A stretch of 28,593 nt of DNA from positions 1 to 28,593 of IMG/VR virus record IMGVR_UViG_3300008470_000317. One strand, given 5' to 3'. This DNA is from a virus. A model generated the notes under the pieces. It saw only the letters and a program-made list of their open reading frames with translations. It was not told where the DNA came from and did not search any database. Each line of letters opens with the position of its first letter. Within the stretch, counting starts at the first letter, position 1. Below, in pieces: positions 16,337-23,378 of this stretch. Both the position numbers and the translations under genes were made by a program.

Positions 16337-17805
16337 TAGGGCGTCCAGTCAATGAGGGGCTGACGGTACGTGGGGCGCAGGCCTTGAATACCACTGTCGA
16401 ACTTCACACCATCTCGTATCACCTTCTGGGCTCTGGGGGCCGCAGTTCCGTATAGGTCCGAGATTTCAAGCAGGGTCTTGGCCGCCATCTTGTACTCAAT
16501 GGCCCCACCCTGCGGGTTGCCTCCCGCGGTCTTGAGGTCACCAGCCACCTGGTGGATTAACCATGAGGAAGCCTCCGCGTGCAGTGCGAACACGTCCTCA
16601 TCGTCGTACTGTGGTGAGGGCCGCTCAATGACCCTTAGACGCAGTTCAGCGGCCTGGGAGGGTCTAGGGTACACCCCAAGGGTGAACGAGCCGTGAGAGG
16701 CCACCAGGGGCACACCATAGTCAGGTGTGAGTGAGCCATTATCTTCCCATGAGGCTGTCCCGGCCTCGACGGTGTGGATAAGGTGGAACGCCTCACTCCC
16801 GGGAAGCCGCTCCGTAGACGCGTCCTTCACCCGGCGGCGGTAGATGTAGAGATACAGACCACTAAGGTCCAGGCTACCTCGAAGCCCGGCGGTGAAGCCC
16901 ATCATGTGCTCAATGGCCGGCAACCTCAATGTGACGACTTCGGTCAGCCCCGCGTCCACAGCCACCACTGTGGTGGCCAGGCTGGGGGCAGACTCCAGGA
17001 TAGGCTCAAACCGGGTGGCCACCGTGCCAGACTGTTTATCCACACCTCGCCGGGGTCGGTTGGTGTCTACGCCAGCTACGAGGGTAATCTTGTACTCGAA
17101 TGAACCTACGGGCTCGGAGTTAGTCCAGGTGGACGCGGTCTTAATGACGGCCAGGACAAACTTGGGTACGGGGAGCATCCTGTGGTCCCGCCTGTACAAG
17201 GCCAGGGCTGACCCGCTGTGACCGTTAGCTCCCGAGTTTAAGGTTCGGTCCCCTTCGCGTTGGTTGATTACGGGGAGGTCCCATTCGAGGCCAGTTGTGT
17301 TACTGACGTACTTGCAGTTGTCCATGAGTACCATGTTCGATGGTAGGTACACAACTGCGTCGAAGATTTCCCACGTGAACACCTGGGTGGCTGAGCCTGG
17401 AATAGGTCTGTCTAGGGCGGCATAGACGTTGACACCGTCACCTTTCACAGTGCGGACCTCACGGTCATACCGTATCCCGGTGGTCGTGTCTGTCAGCTCG
17501 ATGGTGCGCAGTGCCCAGGACCCATCGAGGGACCACACGGTGGCGAGGGGGTTGCCGATGACCAAGTCAGAGATGCACAACCAGCGGTCAGTGCTTACAG
17601 TGACAGTGTCAGTGGCGCCCAGAGAATTGGCCGAGTCACGCAACCACACGCTGCGGGTCTTCTGCCAAAAGGCATACGGAGCGCGGCGGATGAGTGTGTC
17701 AACTGCGGTGTTAAGGAACCGATTGAACAACGCAATGGCTTCGTCATCTTCAGCGTGCCAGTCAGTGCGGTCGCCAACCCTTTGTCGAAGCTCTTGGATG
17801 TTCAT
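16336..17805 (-). CDS. Tail adaptor / tail tubular protein A-like (T7 gp11 position)
   Basis: The chosen start at 17805 gives 489 residues and has AAGGA six bases upstream. The frame stays open to 18120, but that part crosses the terminator and the decoration gene and is rejected. The N-terminus (IQELRQRVGD, then EAIALFNRFLNTAVDTLIRRAPYAFWQKTR) has the two-helix look of phage head-tail adaptors, where 'N.A...l.rr.pw.f' is typical. A long beta-rich insertion follows, and the C-terminal part is again helical (HAEASSWLIHQVAGDL, EYKMAAKTLLEISDLYG), as in adaptors with a split helical bundle. It is longer than T7 gp11 (about 196 aa), so it carries a large extra beta domain. It starts a new transcriptional segment after the terminator. 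Confidence 0.65.
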   Translation of the reverse strand: MNIQELRQRVGDRTDWHAEDDEAIALFNRFLNTAVDTLIRRAPYAFWQKTRSVWLRDSANSLGATDTVTVSTDRWLCISDLVIGNPLATVWSLDGSWALRTIELTDTTTGIRYDREVRTVKGDGVNVYAALDRPIPGSATQVFTWEIFDAVVYLPSNMVLMDNCKYVSNTTGLEWDLPVINQREGDRTLNSGANGHSGSALALYRRDHRMLPVPKFVLAVIKTASTWTNSEPVGSFEYKITLVAGVDTNRPRRGVDKQSGTVATRFEPILESAPSLATTVVAVDAGLTEVVTLRLPAIEHMMGFTAGLRGSLDLSGLYLYIYRRRVKDASTERLPGSEAFHLIHTVEAGTASWEDNGSLTPDYGVPLVASHGSFTLGVYPRPSQAAELRLRVIERPSPQYDDEDVFALHAEASSWLIHQVAGDLKTAGGNPQGGAIEYKMAAKTLLEISDLYGTAAPRAQKVIRDGVKFDSGIQGLRPTYRQPLIDWTP

Positions 17806-17837
17806 TGTCAGTCCTTGAAAGGAAGTAAAAAGTTGCG

Positions 17838-17879
17838 AAAAAAGGGGGCCGAGGCAGGTTATCCCCGACGCTCGGCCCC
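17838..17879 (-). terminator. Rho-independent terminator after the capsid genes
   Basis: Read on the minus strand, GGGGCCGAG (17879-17871) pairs perfectly with CTCGGCCCC (17853-17845) around a 17-base loop. After one C comes TTTTTT (17843-17838). A nine-base GC-rich stem with a six-base T-tract is a textbook intrinsic terminator. It sits directly after the capsid and decoration genes and before the tail genes, as T-phi does after gene 10 in T7, so it should raise head-protein mRNA relative to tail mRNA. Confidence 0.93.
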
Positions 17880-17893
17880 AAGATATCAGTCCA

Positions 17894-18445
17894 CTATGCG
17901 CTGAAGCACACCTTGCACAGAGCCTGCGCGGCGATGGTGGCCCCGCGAGCTTCAAGAGCCTGCGCAACCACGGTGGAGCCAATGTCGGGGTGACCCGTGG
18001 TGGCGGTGACATCCCAGTTGTCCAAGGCCCCAGCAACGCCAGAAGCGGTGGGCGTAGACAAGATGGCGTCAGCAGCGACACCACCGGCGTCAACGATGAC
18101 AGAGACGACACCCTTGGCACACACCCAACCGGCCTTCAGGTTGGCGATGCCGCCAGCTTGAACGACACCAACAGCGCGGAACGAGGACTCGCCCGCGGCG
18201 GACGACACGACGTCGTAGTCGAAGGACGCAGAGGCCGCATCATCAAGACTCACGACCGTGCCAGCGACCAATGCGCCACCAGTGTTGTTGAGGATGTAGA
18301 CGTACTCGAAGGCACCCCGACTGGACGTATTACCGAAGGGTACACGGGCCCGGGTTCCCGCAGCAGCAACCAGTCCCGAAAGACCGTCTGCGCGCGTGAT
18401 GAGTTGAGTAGCCGAGAAGTCGGCGGAGATAGCAAGAAGAGACAT
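17894..18445 (-). CDS. Capsid decoration / head-stabilising-like protein
   Basis: A 183-residue Ala/Gly/Val-rich protein placed just after the capsid gene. Its central pattern (YILNNTGGALVAGTVVSLDDA, FRAVGVVQ, GWVCAKGVVSVIVDAGGVAADAIL) is that of small beta-tulip or DUF2190-type head proteins, where 'n.tG..l.aGtvv' and 'avGvv...' strands recur. The ATG has AAGGAG six bases upstream, as expected for an abundant virion protein. It lies 10 bases after the capsid gene and 14 bases before the terminator stem. An alternative is a second minor capsid protein. Confidence 0.65.
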   Translation of the reverse strand: MSLLAISADFSATQLITRADGLSGLVAAAGTRARVPFGNTSSRGAFEYVYILNNTGGALVAGTVVSLDDAASASFDYDVVSSAAGESSFRAVGVVQAGGIANLKAGWVCAKGVVSVIVDAGGVAADAILSTPTASGVAGALDNWDVTATTGHPDIGSTVVAQALEARGATIAAQALCKVCFSA

Positions 18446-18455
18446 GAGAAGCTCC

Positions 18456-19544
18456 TTATGGGGTTGCGGTACCGGTGACGACGCCGTTCAAACGGAGGTT
18501 GTCGCAGAAGGTGTTGAAGTTCATGAGAAGTTCGGTGCGGACAAGGTCCTGCAGGCCGACACGGGTGGGACCCTCAAAGCCGAAGAACGACGTACCAGCG
18601 AGGTCCTGGTTCTGCTTGGGCATAAGCAACTCGTGACTTTCCGGCGAGATGAAGTACATCAGACCATCGGTGAAGTTACCACCCATGGCGGACACGTCCA
18701 TCAAGTCTTCAATGTACATACGGGTGCGGCCGATGAGTACGCCCTCACTGTCTTCCGTGTTGTACTTGTCATTCGTGCGAGGATGGTCCGCCGTGTAGCG
18801 CACCTTGTCATCAAGCTCGGAGATGTAGTTGTGGTACGAGGTGCTGTCACAGAAACCGATTTCCGCGGTAGGCTTCATCTTCCGGCCCGTGCGGGACAGG
18901 AGGCTCTGCATCTCACGAATCTTGCGCAGACCATTGGTCGCGAAGGACGTGACATCGTCATACTGGTTACCCCAGCCAGTGACACCGTCGGCACCACCCT
19001 GCTTCACAACGCCGTGGACAGTACCAGTCTGCGAGGCGATAGCCGCGTCGTAGAACAGGCCCTGCTTGGCAATGCCCGAGGGGCTGTAGGACTTGCGACC
19101 ATTCCAGGTCGTGAAACCTTCGTAGCCACTGTCGGAGACGCCCGAGAGCGTTTGCTTCGTGAAGTTGTCGTGTGCCTTGAGCAACGCGAGGTCAGGATAG
19201 GCCTCGATGATGCGGCCCATGTCGACCTTGGAGCCAGACAGAGCAAGCTCACCACGGGGGATGTCGAAGGCAACGATGACACGAGTCAGTTGCTCACTTC
19301 CGCGAACGGAAATCTTCTTCATTCCACCTTGAATCTCTTCGCCACCGTGGACGATGATGTTGGCAGTACCAGGGGCATCATGAACAAGCAAGAACTCCTT
19401 GGAAATCTGGCCAGCAGGTGCGTGTGCAATACGCTTCTTCTCAACCATTTCTCGGAGGAATGGGGAAAGGTCTGCGAAAAGCAGGTTGTATTTGGGCTGC
19501 AGGTCCGTGATGACGGACGAAAGCAGGTTCTCGCTCGCTTGCAT
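18456..19544 (-). CDS. Probable major capsid protein
   Basis: The 362-residue product has the size and place of a HK97-fold capsid protein: after a scaffold-like gene, before a decoration-like gene and a strong terminator. The ATG is preceded by AGGAGG, the strongest ribosome site in the window, five bases away, as expected for the most abundant protein. The sequence is mixed alpha/beta: an N-terminal helical arm (residues 1-45), a central region with SRTGRKMKPTAEIGF followed by a helix (a typical P-domain arrangement), and a C-terminal beta strand set (GVLIGRTRMYIEDLM). No close family was recognised, so the call rests mainly on context. Confidence 0.75.
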   Translation of the reverse strand: MQASENLLSSVITDLQPKYNLLFADLSPFLREMVEKKRIAHAPAGQISKEFLLVHDAPGTANIIVHGGEEIQGGMKKISVRGSEQLTRVIVAFDIPRGELALSGSKVDMGRIIEAYPDLALLKAHDNFTKQTLSGVSDSGYEGFTTWNGRKSYSPSGIAKQGLFYDAAIASQTGTVHGVVKQGGADGVTGWGNQYDDVTSFATNGLRKIREMQSLLSRTGRKMKPTAEIGFCDSTSYHNYISELDDKVRYTADHPRTNDKYNTEDSEGVLIGRTRMYIEDLMDVSAMGGNFTDGLMYFISPESHELLMPKQNQDLAGTSFFGFEGPTRVGLQDLVRTELLMNFNTFCDNLRLNGVVTGTATP

Positions 19545-19620
19545 GTGTGCCTCCTAGGGGCTTCGGTCGGGGGAATATTGCGTCAGACAGAAGCTGACCT
19601 AAGGCTAGAACAGCCCATTT

Positions 19621-20481
19621 CTACGAAAAGTATTTGTCGAGGGTGGCGTTCTTGGCGGCTCGGAAACCACCCTGACCTTGAACCCGGGGGGCCACCTTGA
19701 CGGGATTTGGTAGTACGGTCTTGCGACCATTGGATACCAGCTTTGCAGCCGCGCGAGGTACAGGTACCAGAGACTGCTCTGCGACCACGGCGGCCTTGCC
19801 TTGTTTCACTTCGTACTGTTTGGCGTACTTCAGGGCGAGGACATCGGAGACTCCGCTACCCTTGAACTCCAGGAATACCTCTTGGAACGCCTTAGACTCG
19901 CGCATGACATCCGCGCCAATCTCCATGTCAGTGCCAGCGTCGATGAACTCCAGGAGCCTCGTCTGACGCGCAATGGACTTGCCGTCATCGTTGTTGAACA
20001 GGGCTTCATTTCGAGACTTGAAAGTGTTCATGTAGTTGGCGGAGACGTCAGCCTCGTACTCTTCCGAGGCGGCACGCTGTGACGCAAGCTCGGCCTTGAG
20101 TGTGGCAATCTCAGCCTTGAGTGTGGTTTCACCTTCTTGGAGGCGTCCCAGTCGGGGATCAACTTCGTTGTAGGTGAGGGCCTCCAGGACCTCCTTCAGA
20201 TTGGTGAGTTCGGCCTTTTGGTCGGCGATTTGGGGACTGTACAGGTCCGAGAAGGCCTGCGCGGTGCTTTGCTGGGCTTCGGGTAAGGTAGCAACCTCAC
20301 CATCCCAGCTATCCGGGTCCCAAGTTCCCCAATCCCAACCAGGCTCAGTGTCAGCGCCACCACTATCAGCAGGAGCATCGCCTTCGACAGAAGTGTCAGC
20401 GACAGGCTCTGCGACTGGTTGTTCTGTTTCAACTGACGTCTCCGCGGGCTCTGCGCCCAGGCTGCCTACGACGGTTTCCAT
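19621..20481 (-). CDS. Scaffolding protein-like
   Basis: The 286-residue protein has the classic scaffold make-up. There is an acidic, Pro/Glu/Asp-rich disordered N-terminal part (about residues 1-65), a coiled coil at about 75-150 with in-register repeats (TLKAEIATLKAEL), a helical region, and a basic C-terminal end (VAPRVQGQGG, AAKNATLDKYFS) suited to capsid binding. It precedes the capsid gene by 76 bases. Its ATG overlaps the TAA of the frame-shifted upstream gene (TAATG), so translation should be coupled to ribosomes that leave the 119-codon frame and end at that TAA. Confidence 0.75.
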   Translation of the reverse strand: METVVGSLGAEPAETSVETEQPVAEPVADTSVEGDAPADSGGADTEPGWDWGTWDPDSWDGEVATLPEAQQSTAQAFSDLYSPQIADQKAELTNLKEVLEALTYNEVDPRLGRLQEGETTLKAEIATLKAELASQRAASEEYEADVSANYMNTFKSRNEALFNNDDGKSIARQTRLLEFIDAGTDMEIGADVMRESKAFQEVFLEFKGSGVSDVLALKYAKQYEVKQGKAAVVAEQSLVPVPRAAAKLVSNGRKTVLPNPVKVAPRVQGQGGFRAAKNATLDKYFS

Positions 20482-20868
20482 TACTTACCCTGCGACTTGG
20501 CGCGCTTCTCAAAGGCGGCATCTAGTGCAGCCTGTCGCGCTCTTCATGCCCGAGGGGCTGGTATCTTCCAGGGCAGTGACCTTTGGGCCTGCAGGGGTAG
20601 CACCAGGCTCAATTTCAGGGGCAGTCGCGCCCTCAATGCCCAGGGCACCAACGTCACCAGTTTCACCGGCACCCTCTTCGAGAAGAGCACCGCCGGCAGC
20701 ATCATCAATGGGAGCATCATCAATGGCTGCGGCGGGCTCGGGGAGGGAGTAACCAAACGACTCAAGGGTCTTGAGAGCTTCAGGATGAGCCCCGGTGAGC
20801 TTTCGGATGAGGTCGACCATGTCAACGTCAGGGCTGTCAGAGGTATCGGTGTCAGGCTTGTCGGACAA
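20481..20868 (-). CDS. Acidic pre-scaffold protein with an apparent +1 frameshift
   Basis: The start is a TTG at 20868 with GGGAG six bases upstream. The first frame gives a very acidic chain (MSDKPDTDTSDSPDVDMVDL...), then a suspicious cysteine-rich end (SATGCTRCRL) and a TGA at 20511-20509. If the ribosome or the sequence moves forward one base between 20543 and 20512, the frame continues as QAALDAAFEKRAKSQGK, a natural basic helical C-terminus. It then stops at a TAA forming TAATG with the scaffold start, the junction type used across this operon. No long homopolymer lies in the shift window, so a simple homopolymer error is less likely, though a base error remains possible. The function is unknown; an accessory scaffold or internal core role is inferred from charge and position. 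The full product would be about 128 residues. Confidence 0.6.
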
Positions 20869-20951
20869 GGGGTGCTCCCAGAGAGTGTTCAGGTGATGAA
20901 AGGATATCGCGTGGGTGGGCCCAACGTAGACCCTTTGTTGTTAGAGACTGG

Positions 20952-22061
20952 TCACAACTCCACGCCGCCTCTCACAAGGGCTGTGAATCGGAGTAGTCCG
21001 CTCATGTTGTCACGTACCCGGATGGCAATGTGGGAAAGCTCCCCAGGCCCGACCAACACAAGGGGTGGGTCGAAAGCGAGCGTTATGACGGCCATAGAGT
21101 TGATTCCATCACTGATGGTGTTTGTGATTGTTGCCCCGGTTGCTAGCAGGTCCCCAAGGTTAGTTACGGGGAACTCAATTCGGTTCTGACCCTGCGCGCG
21201 GTGAACCAGCTGAAACCCGTTAGTGTAGGCCAGGTCAGACATGAACTTGTTGTATGCCAACCCCGTCATTGTACCGTCAGCTACCGTCCCGGCCAGGGCA
21301 TCAGCGACAGTGATTACCAACTCCTGAACGAAATAGCGCTTATCCTTCACGGGGGAGACCGCCGTAAACGTTATTTCGCCGCCGGTTTCTTCCAGGTTGA
21401 AGTTGTCGATATAGAACTTCGGGGCCTTGCCATCCTTCGCCACAAACTGCATCCGCATGGCCGTGATGGTCTCCCCCACCAGATTCATGTCTGCGAGGGG
21501 GATGGCTAAGCCTTGCCACACGTCGAAGAACAGCTCGTCGAAGTAGTCCTCCAGCTTGACTCGCGTGCCCACCTCTGCTGCCCCATCCCACCCGTACACT
21601 TCTATGGAGTCTCCAACGCTCCAGTCCTTGTCGACGTTTACGCCCATTGAAAAAGAGGCAAAGCCCGTAAGCGCCTGACTGCTACCCTTGTCCCACTCCC
21701 AAACGTTGTTTAGGCCTGGGTTATCCACGTACACACTTTTTGTGCCGGTCTCCGGGCGATTCGTCGAGGCGAACTTAATCTTAGTCCCGGAAATATTAGA
21801 GCCTGCCCATCCCGCGCCTGTCTCCTCTCCATCTGTAATGAGGACGGGCGTACCACCAGTTGAGGCGTCCTGGTTCATCGCAGCGCCGTAATCACTGTTG
21901 GTCAGGGGAACAAACCTAGATTGAAGCTCCAGAAGAGGTTGAGTCAGGGTGACCAAGCCGTGGAGGCGCCCGCGCCCAGACGGGGACTTTGGGACCGGGT
22001 CAATTGAGACGTCCGCCCCAGCGTTACCCAGCTGTGTGCGAAGTAGGATTTGTTCGTCCAT
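20952..22061 (-). CDS. Structural protein with a carbohydrate-binding-like beta domain
   Basis: The 369-residue protein combines a central jelly-roll-like region (about 85-235) with a C-terminal beta domain. The central part has WEWDKGSSQAL, WSVGDSIEVYGWDG, DVWQGLAIPLADM and KFYIDNFNLEE; the last is the closing-strand pattern common in carbohydrate-binding modules and galactose-binding-like folds. The C-terminal end (HIAIRVRDNMSGLLRFTALVRGG) resembles the last strands of beta-sandwich proteins often encoded near phage portal and capsid genes. It lies between a beta-rich gene and the scaffold cluster, so head decoration that binds surface glycans is a reasonable inference. There is no signal peptide. 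Confidence 0.55.
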   Translation of the reverse strand: MDEQILLRTQLGNAGADVSIDPVPKSPSGRGRLHGLVTLTQPLLELQSRFVPLTNSDYGAAMNQDASTGGTPVLITDGEETGAGWAGSNISGTKIKFASTNRPETGTKSVYVDNPGLNNVWEWDKGSSQALTGFASFSMGVNVDKDWSVGDSIEVYGWDGAAEVGTRVKLEDYFDELFFDVWQGLAIPLADMNLVGETITAMRMQFVAKDGKAPKFYIDNFNLEETGGEITFTAVSPVKDKRYFVQELVITVADALAGTVADGTMTGLAYNKFMSDLAYTNGFQLVHRAQGQNRIEFPVTNLGDLLATGATITNTISDGINSMAVITLAFDPPLVLVGPGELSHIAIRVRDNMSGLLRFTALVRGGVEL

Positions 22062-22069
22062 TGTATACC

Positions 22070-22645
22070 CTACTCGTAGTAGCCGAAGATGACACCCCAG
22101 AAGTCTCCTGTAGTGCCCTCCACGTACTCAAGCGCAATAGCGTCGTCCTGCCCCAATCGGATAAGGTCGCCCAACCGAAGCTCCTCGTGGCCCGCCACTG
22201 TGCCAGTTCCTGGGACAGACACGAAGTCAATAGGGCTTTCAGATGTAATACCTGTGATGGCATCTCCACTGGCGCCTTGGCGACACTCGGCAGTACTTGA
22301 TGCGGTGTGGCTGGCGGTTTTGTTTGTGTTTGTTGGCGTTATCACCGTGCCTCCAGCCGCAGTCCCAGTGACAAAGTGGAGCTTGATTCGAGCTGACTGG
22401 ACAGCGTTGAGGCCAACGTGTGAGATTACCAGCTGGCGGTCAGGGTCCTTGTTTTTCCAGAGGACAGCGAACTCACCTGCGGCTGCGCCCTGGTGGTCAA
22501 AAACCAGTGTGAAGGCTAAGCCCTTATCCCTGGAGTTGTAGTATCCCCGAGAGTCATTGCGAGCTGAGGTGTTCAGCCGCTGGTCGCTGCCGCGTACTTC
22601 TGATTTGAAGCCCGTACTGTCGTCGGTGTAGTCAATAATTCCCAT
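22070..22645 (-). CDS. Beta-sandwich structural protein (191 aa)
   Basis: The start is the ATG at 22645 (MGIIDYTDD), with GAGGA five bases upstream; the longer frame to 22732 overlaps the previous gene and is rejected. The pattern GEFAVLWKNKDPDRQLVISHVGL, ARIKLHFVTGTA, VITPTNTN and a final ALEYVEGTTGDFWGVIFGYYE matches a widespread small phage structural type I know from head-proximal clusters ('w.NP.g....i.rv.l', 'TPvN.n', final 'fyE'). A minor virion role is likely. It ends 8 bases before the 369-residue gene and, with it, forms a two-gene beta-protein block. Confidence 0.6.
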   Translation of the reverse strand: MGIIDYTDDSTGFKSEVRGSDQRLNTSARNDSRGYYNSRDKGLAFTLVFDHQGAAAGEFAVLWKNKDPDRQLVISHVGLNAVQSARIKLHFVTGTAAGGTVITPTNTNKTASHTASSTAECRQGASGDAITGITSESPIDFVSVPGTGTVAGHEELRLGDLIRLGQDDAIALEYVEGTTGDFWGVIFGYYE

Positions 22646-22670
22646 GGGAGTCCTCTGAGTGTGTGCCTTG

Positions 22671-22880
22671 TTACAAGTCGTCAAGGTCGCTGATTTCGAT
22701 GTGCCGCCCAACCAGTAGGGCAAGGTAAGCATTGCTGAGGCGCAGTTGGTCCACCGCCTGGGAAAGAAGCCCCGCGACCATATCGTCAGCTACAAGCATC
22801 TCGAAAGGTGTCAGGATCTTCTTGGTGGTGGAATCCTCAACAGCCTGGGCTACACCGCCGTTGTCGATTAGAAGCGCCAT
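22671..22880 (-). CDS. Small helical protein (69 aa)
   Basis: A short, mainly helical protein (EDSTTKKILTPFEMLVADDMVAGLLSQAVDQLRLSN is the core) with an acidic C-terminus (EISDLDDL). It lies three bases after the zinc-ribbon gene and 25 bases before the next start. No family was recognised. The size, charge and position near the portal would suit a small portal- or scaffold-interacting protein, but nothing in the sequence proves it. Confidence 0.5.
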   Translation of the reverse strand: MALLIDNGGVAQAVEDSTTKKILTPFEMLVADDMVAGLLSQAVDQLRLSNAYLALLVGRHIEISDLDDL

Positions 22881-22883
22881 GGT

Positions 22884-23378
22884 CTACCTGAACTGTGGGA
22901 GGTTGGACAGACGCTCTACGGTTTCTTTCTTCAGAGCCTTAGACTTGGAGATGAAGTCCGCGTGTCGACGCTGTGTGACGGGCCCGTTCTCGGAGACAGA
23001 CAGTCTCCCCTGGCGTTGAGCGAACGTACCAGACAAACGGGCTTCCCCCTCTGCGCCAGAGCTTCGGTAACCATTGCGTCGAGCCTGCCAGTCCGCGGCC
23101 TCGTTGGCTCGGTAGGTTTGCCGGGAGGTCTCGTTGTCTTCCATGACCCTGACCTTGTTGGTCTTCAGCCACTGGGCCTTCTGGGAATTGGACGTGAACG
23201 TCGTCTTCAGTTGGGCTGACTCTTCCACTGTGAATAGGATGCCAGAGAAGCCCGCGGTGGCATAGACCGAGGACTGCACACTTTCTGCGCAACCCGGGCA
23301 TGTAATGTTCAACGCGTCGGGCACGATGGCGTCTTCCTCGGCGTAACCACAGGCGCATGAGATGTCTACGAATGGCAT
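22884..23378 (-). CDS. Zinc-ribbon protein next to the portal
   Basis: The N-terminal 30 residues hold two cysteine pairs, CAC (Cys8, Cys10) and CPGC (Cys27, Cys30), separated by 16 residues, a zinc-ribbon or rubredoxin-knuckle arrangement. The remaining 134 residues are basic and helical (QKAQWLKTNKVRVM, RQTYRANEAADWQARRNGYR, KALKKETVERLSNLPQF), suited to nucleic-acid or partner binding. It starts in a TGATG overlap with the portal stop. Small zinc-ribbon proteins occur next to portal genes in several phages, where they are usually listed as hypothetical head proteins. No enzyme motif is present. Confidence 0.65.
   Translation of the reverse strand: MPFVDISCACGYAEEDAIVPDALNITCPGCAESVQSSVYATAGFSGILFTVEESAQLKTTFTSNSQKAQWLKTNKVRVMEDNETSRQTYRANEAADWQARRNGYRSSGAEGEARLSGTFAQRQGRLSVSENGPVTQRRHADFISKSKALKKETVERLSNLPQFR

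Noticed and set aside
17806-18120. N-terminal extension of the adaptor-like frame
   Set aside because: It crosses the intrinsic terminator and the decoration gene; the ATG at 17805 has a good ribosome site and a plausible adaptor N-terminus.
18444-19700. Long plus-strand open frame (418 codons) opposite the capsid gene
   Set aside because: It is antisense to the capsid gene, which has a strong ribosome site and fits its neighbours; GC-rich codon use makes such shadows common. The composition is unlike a folded protein and no start signal was seen.
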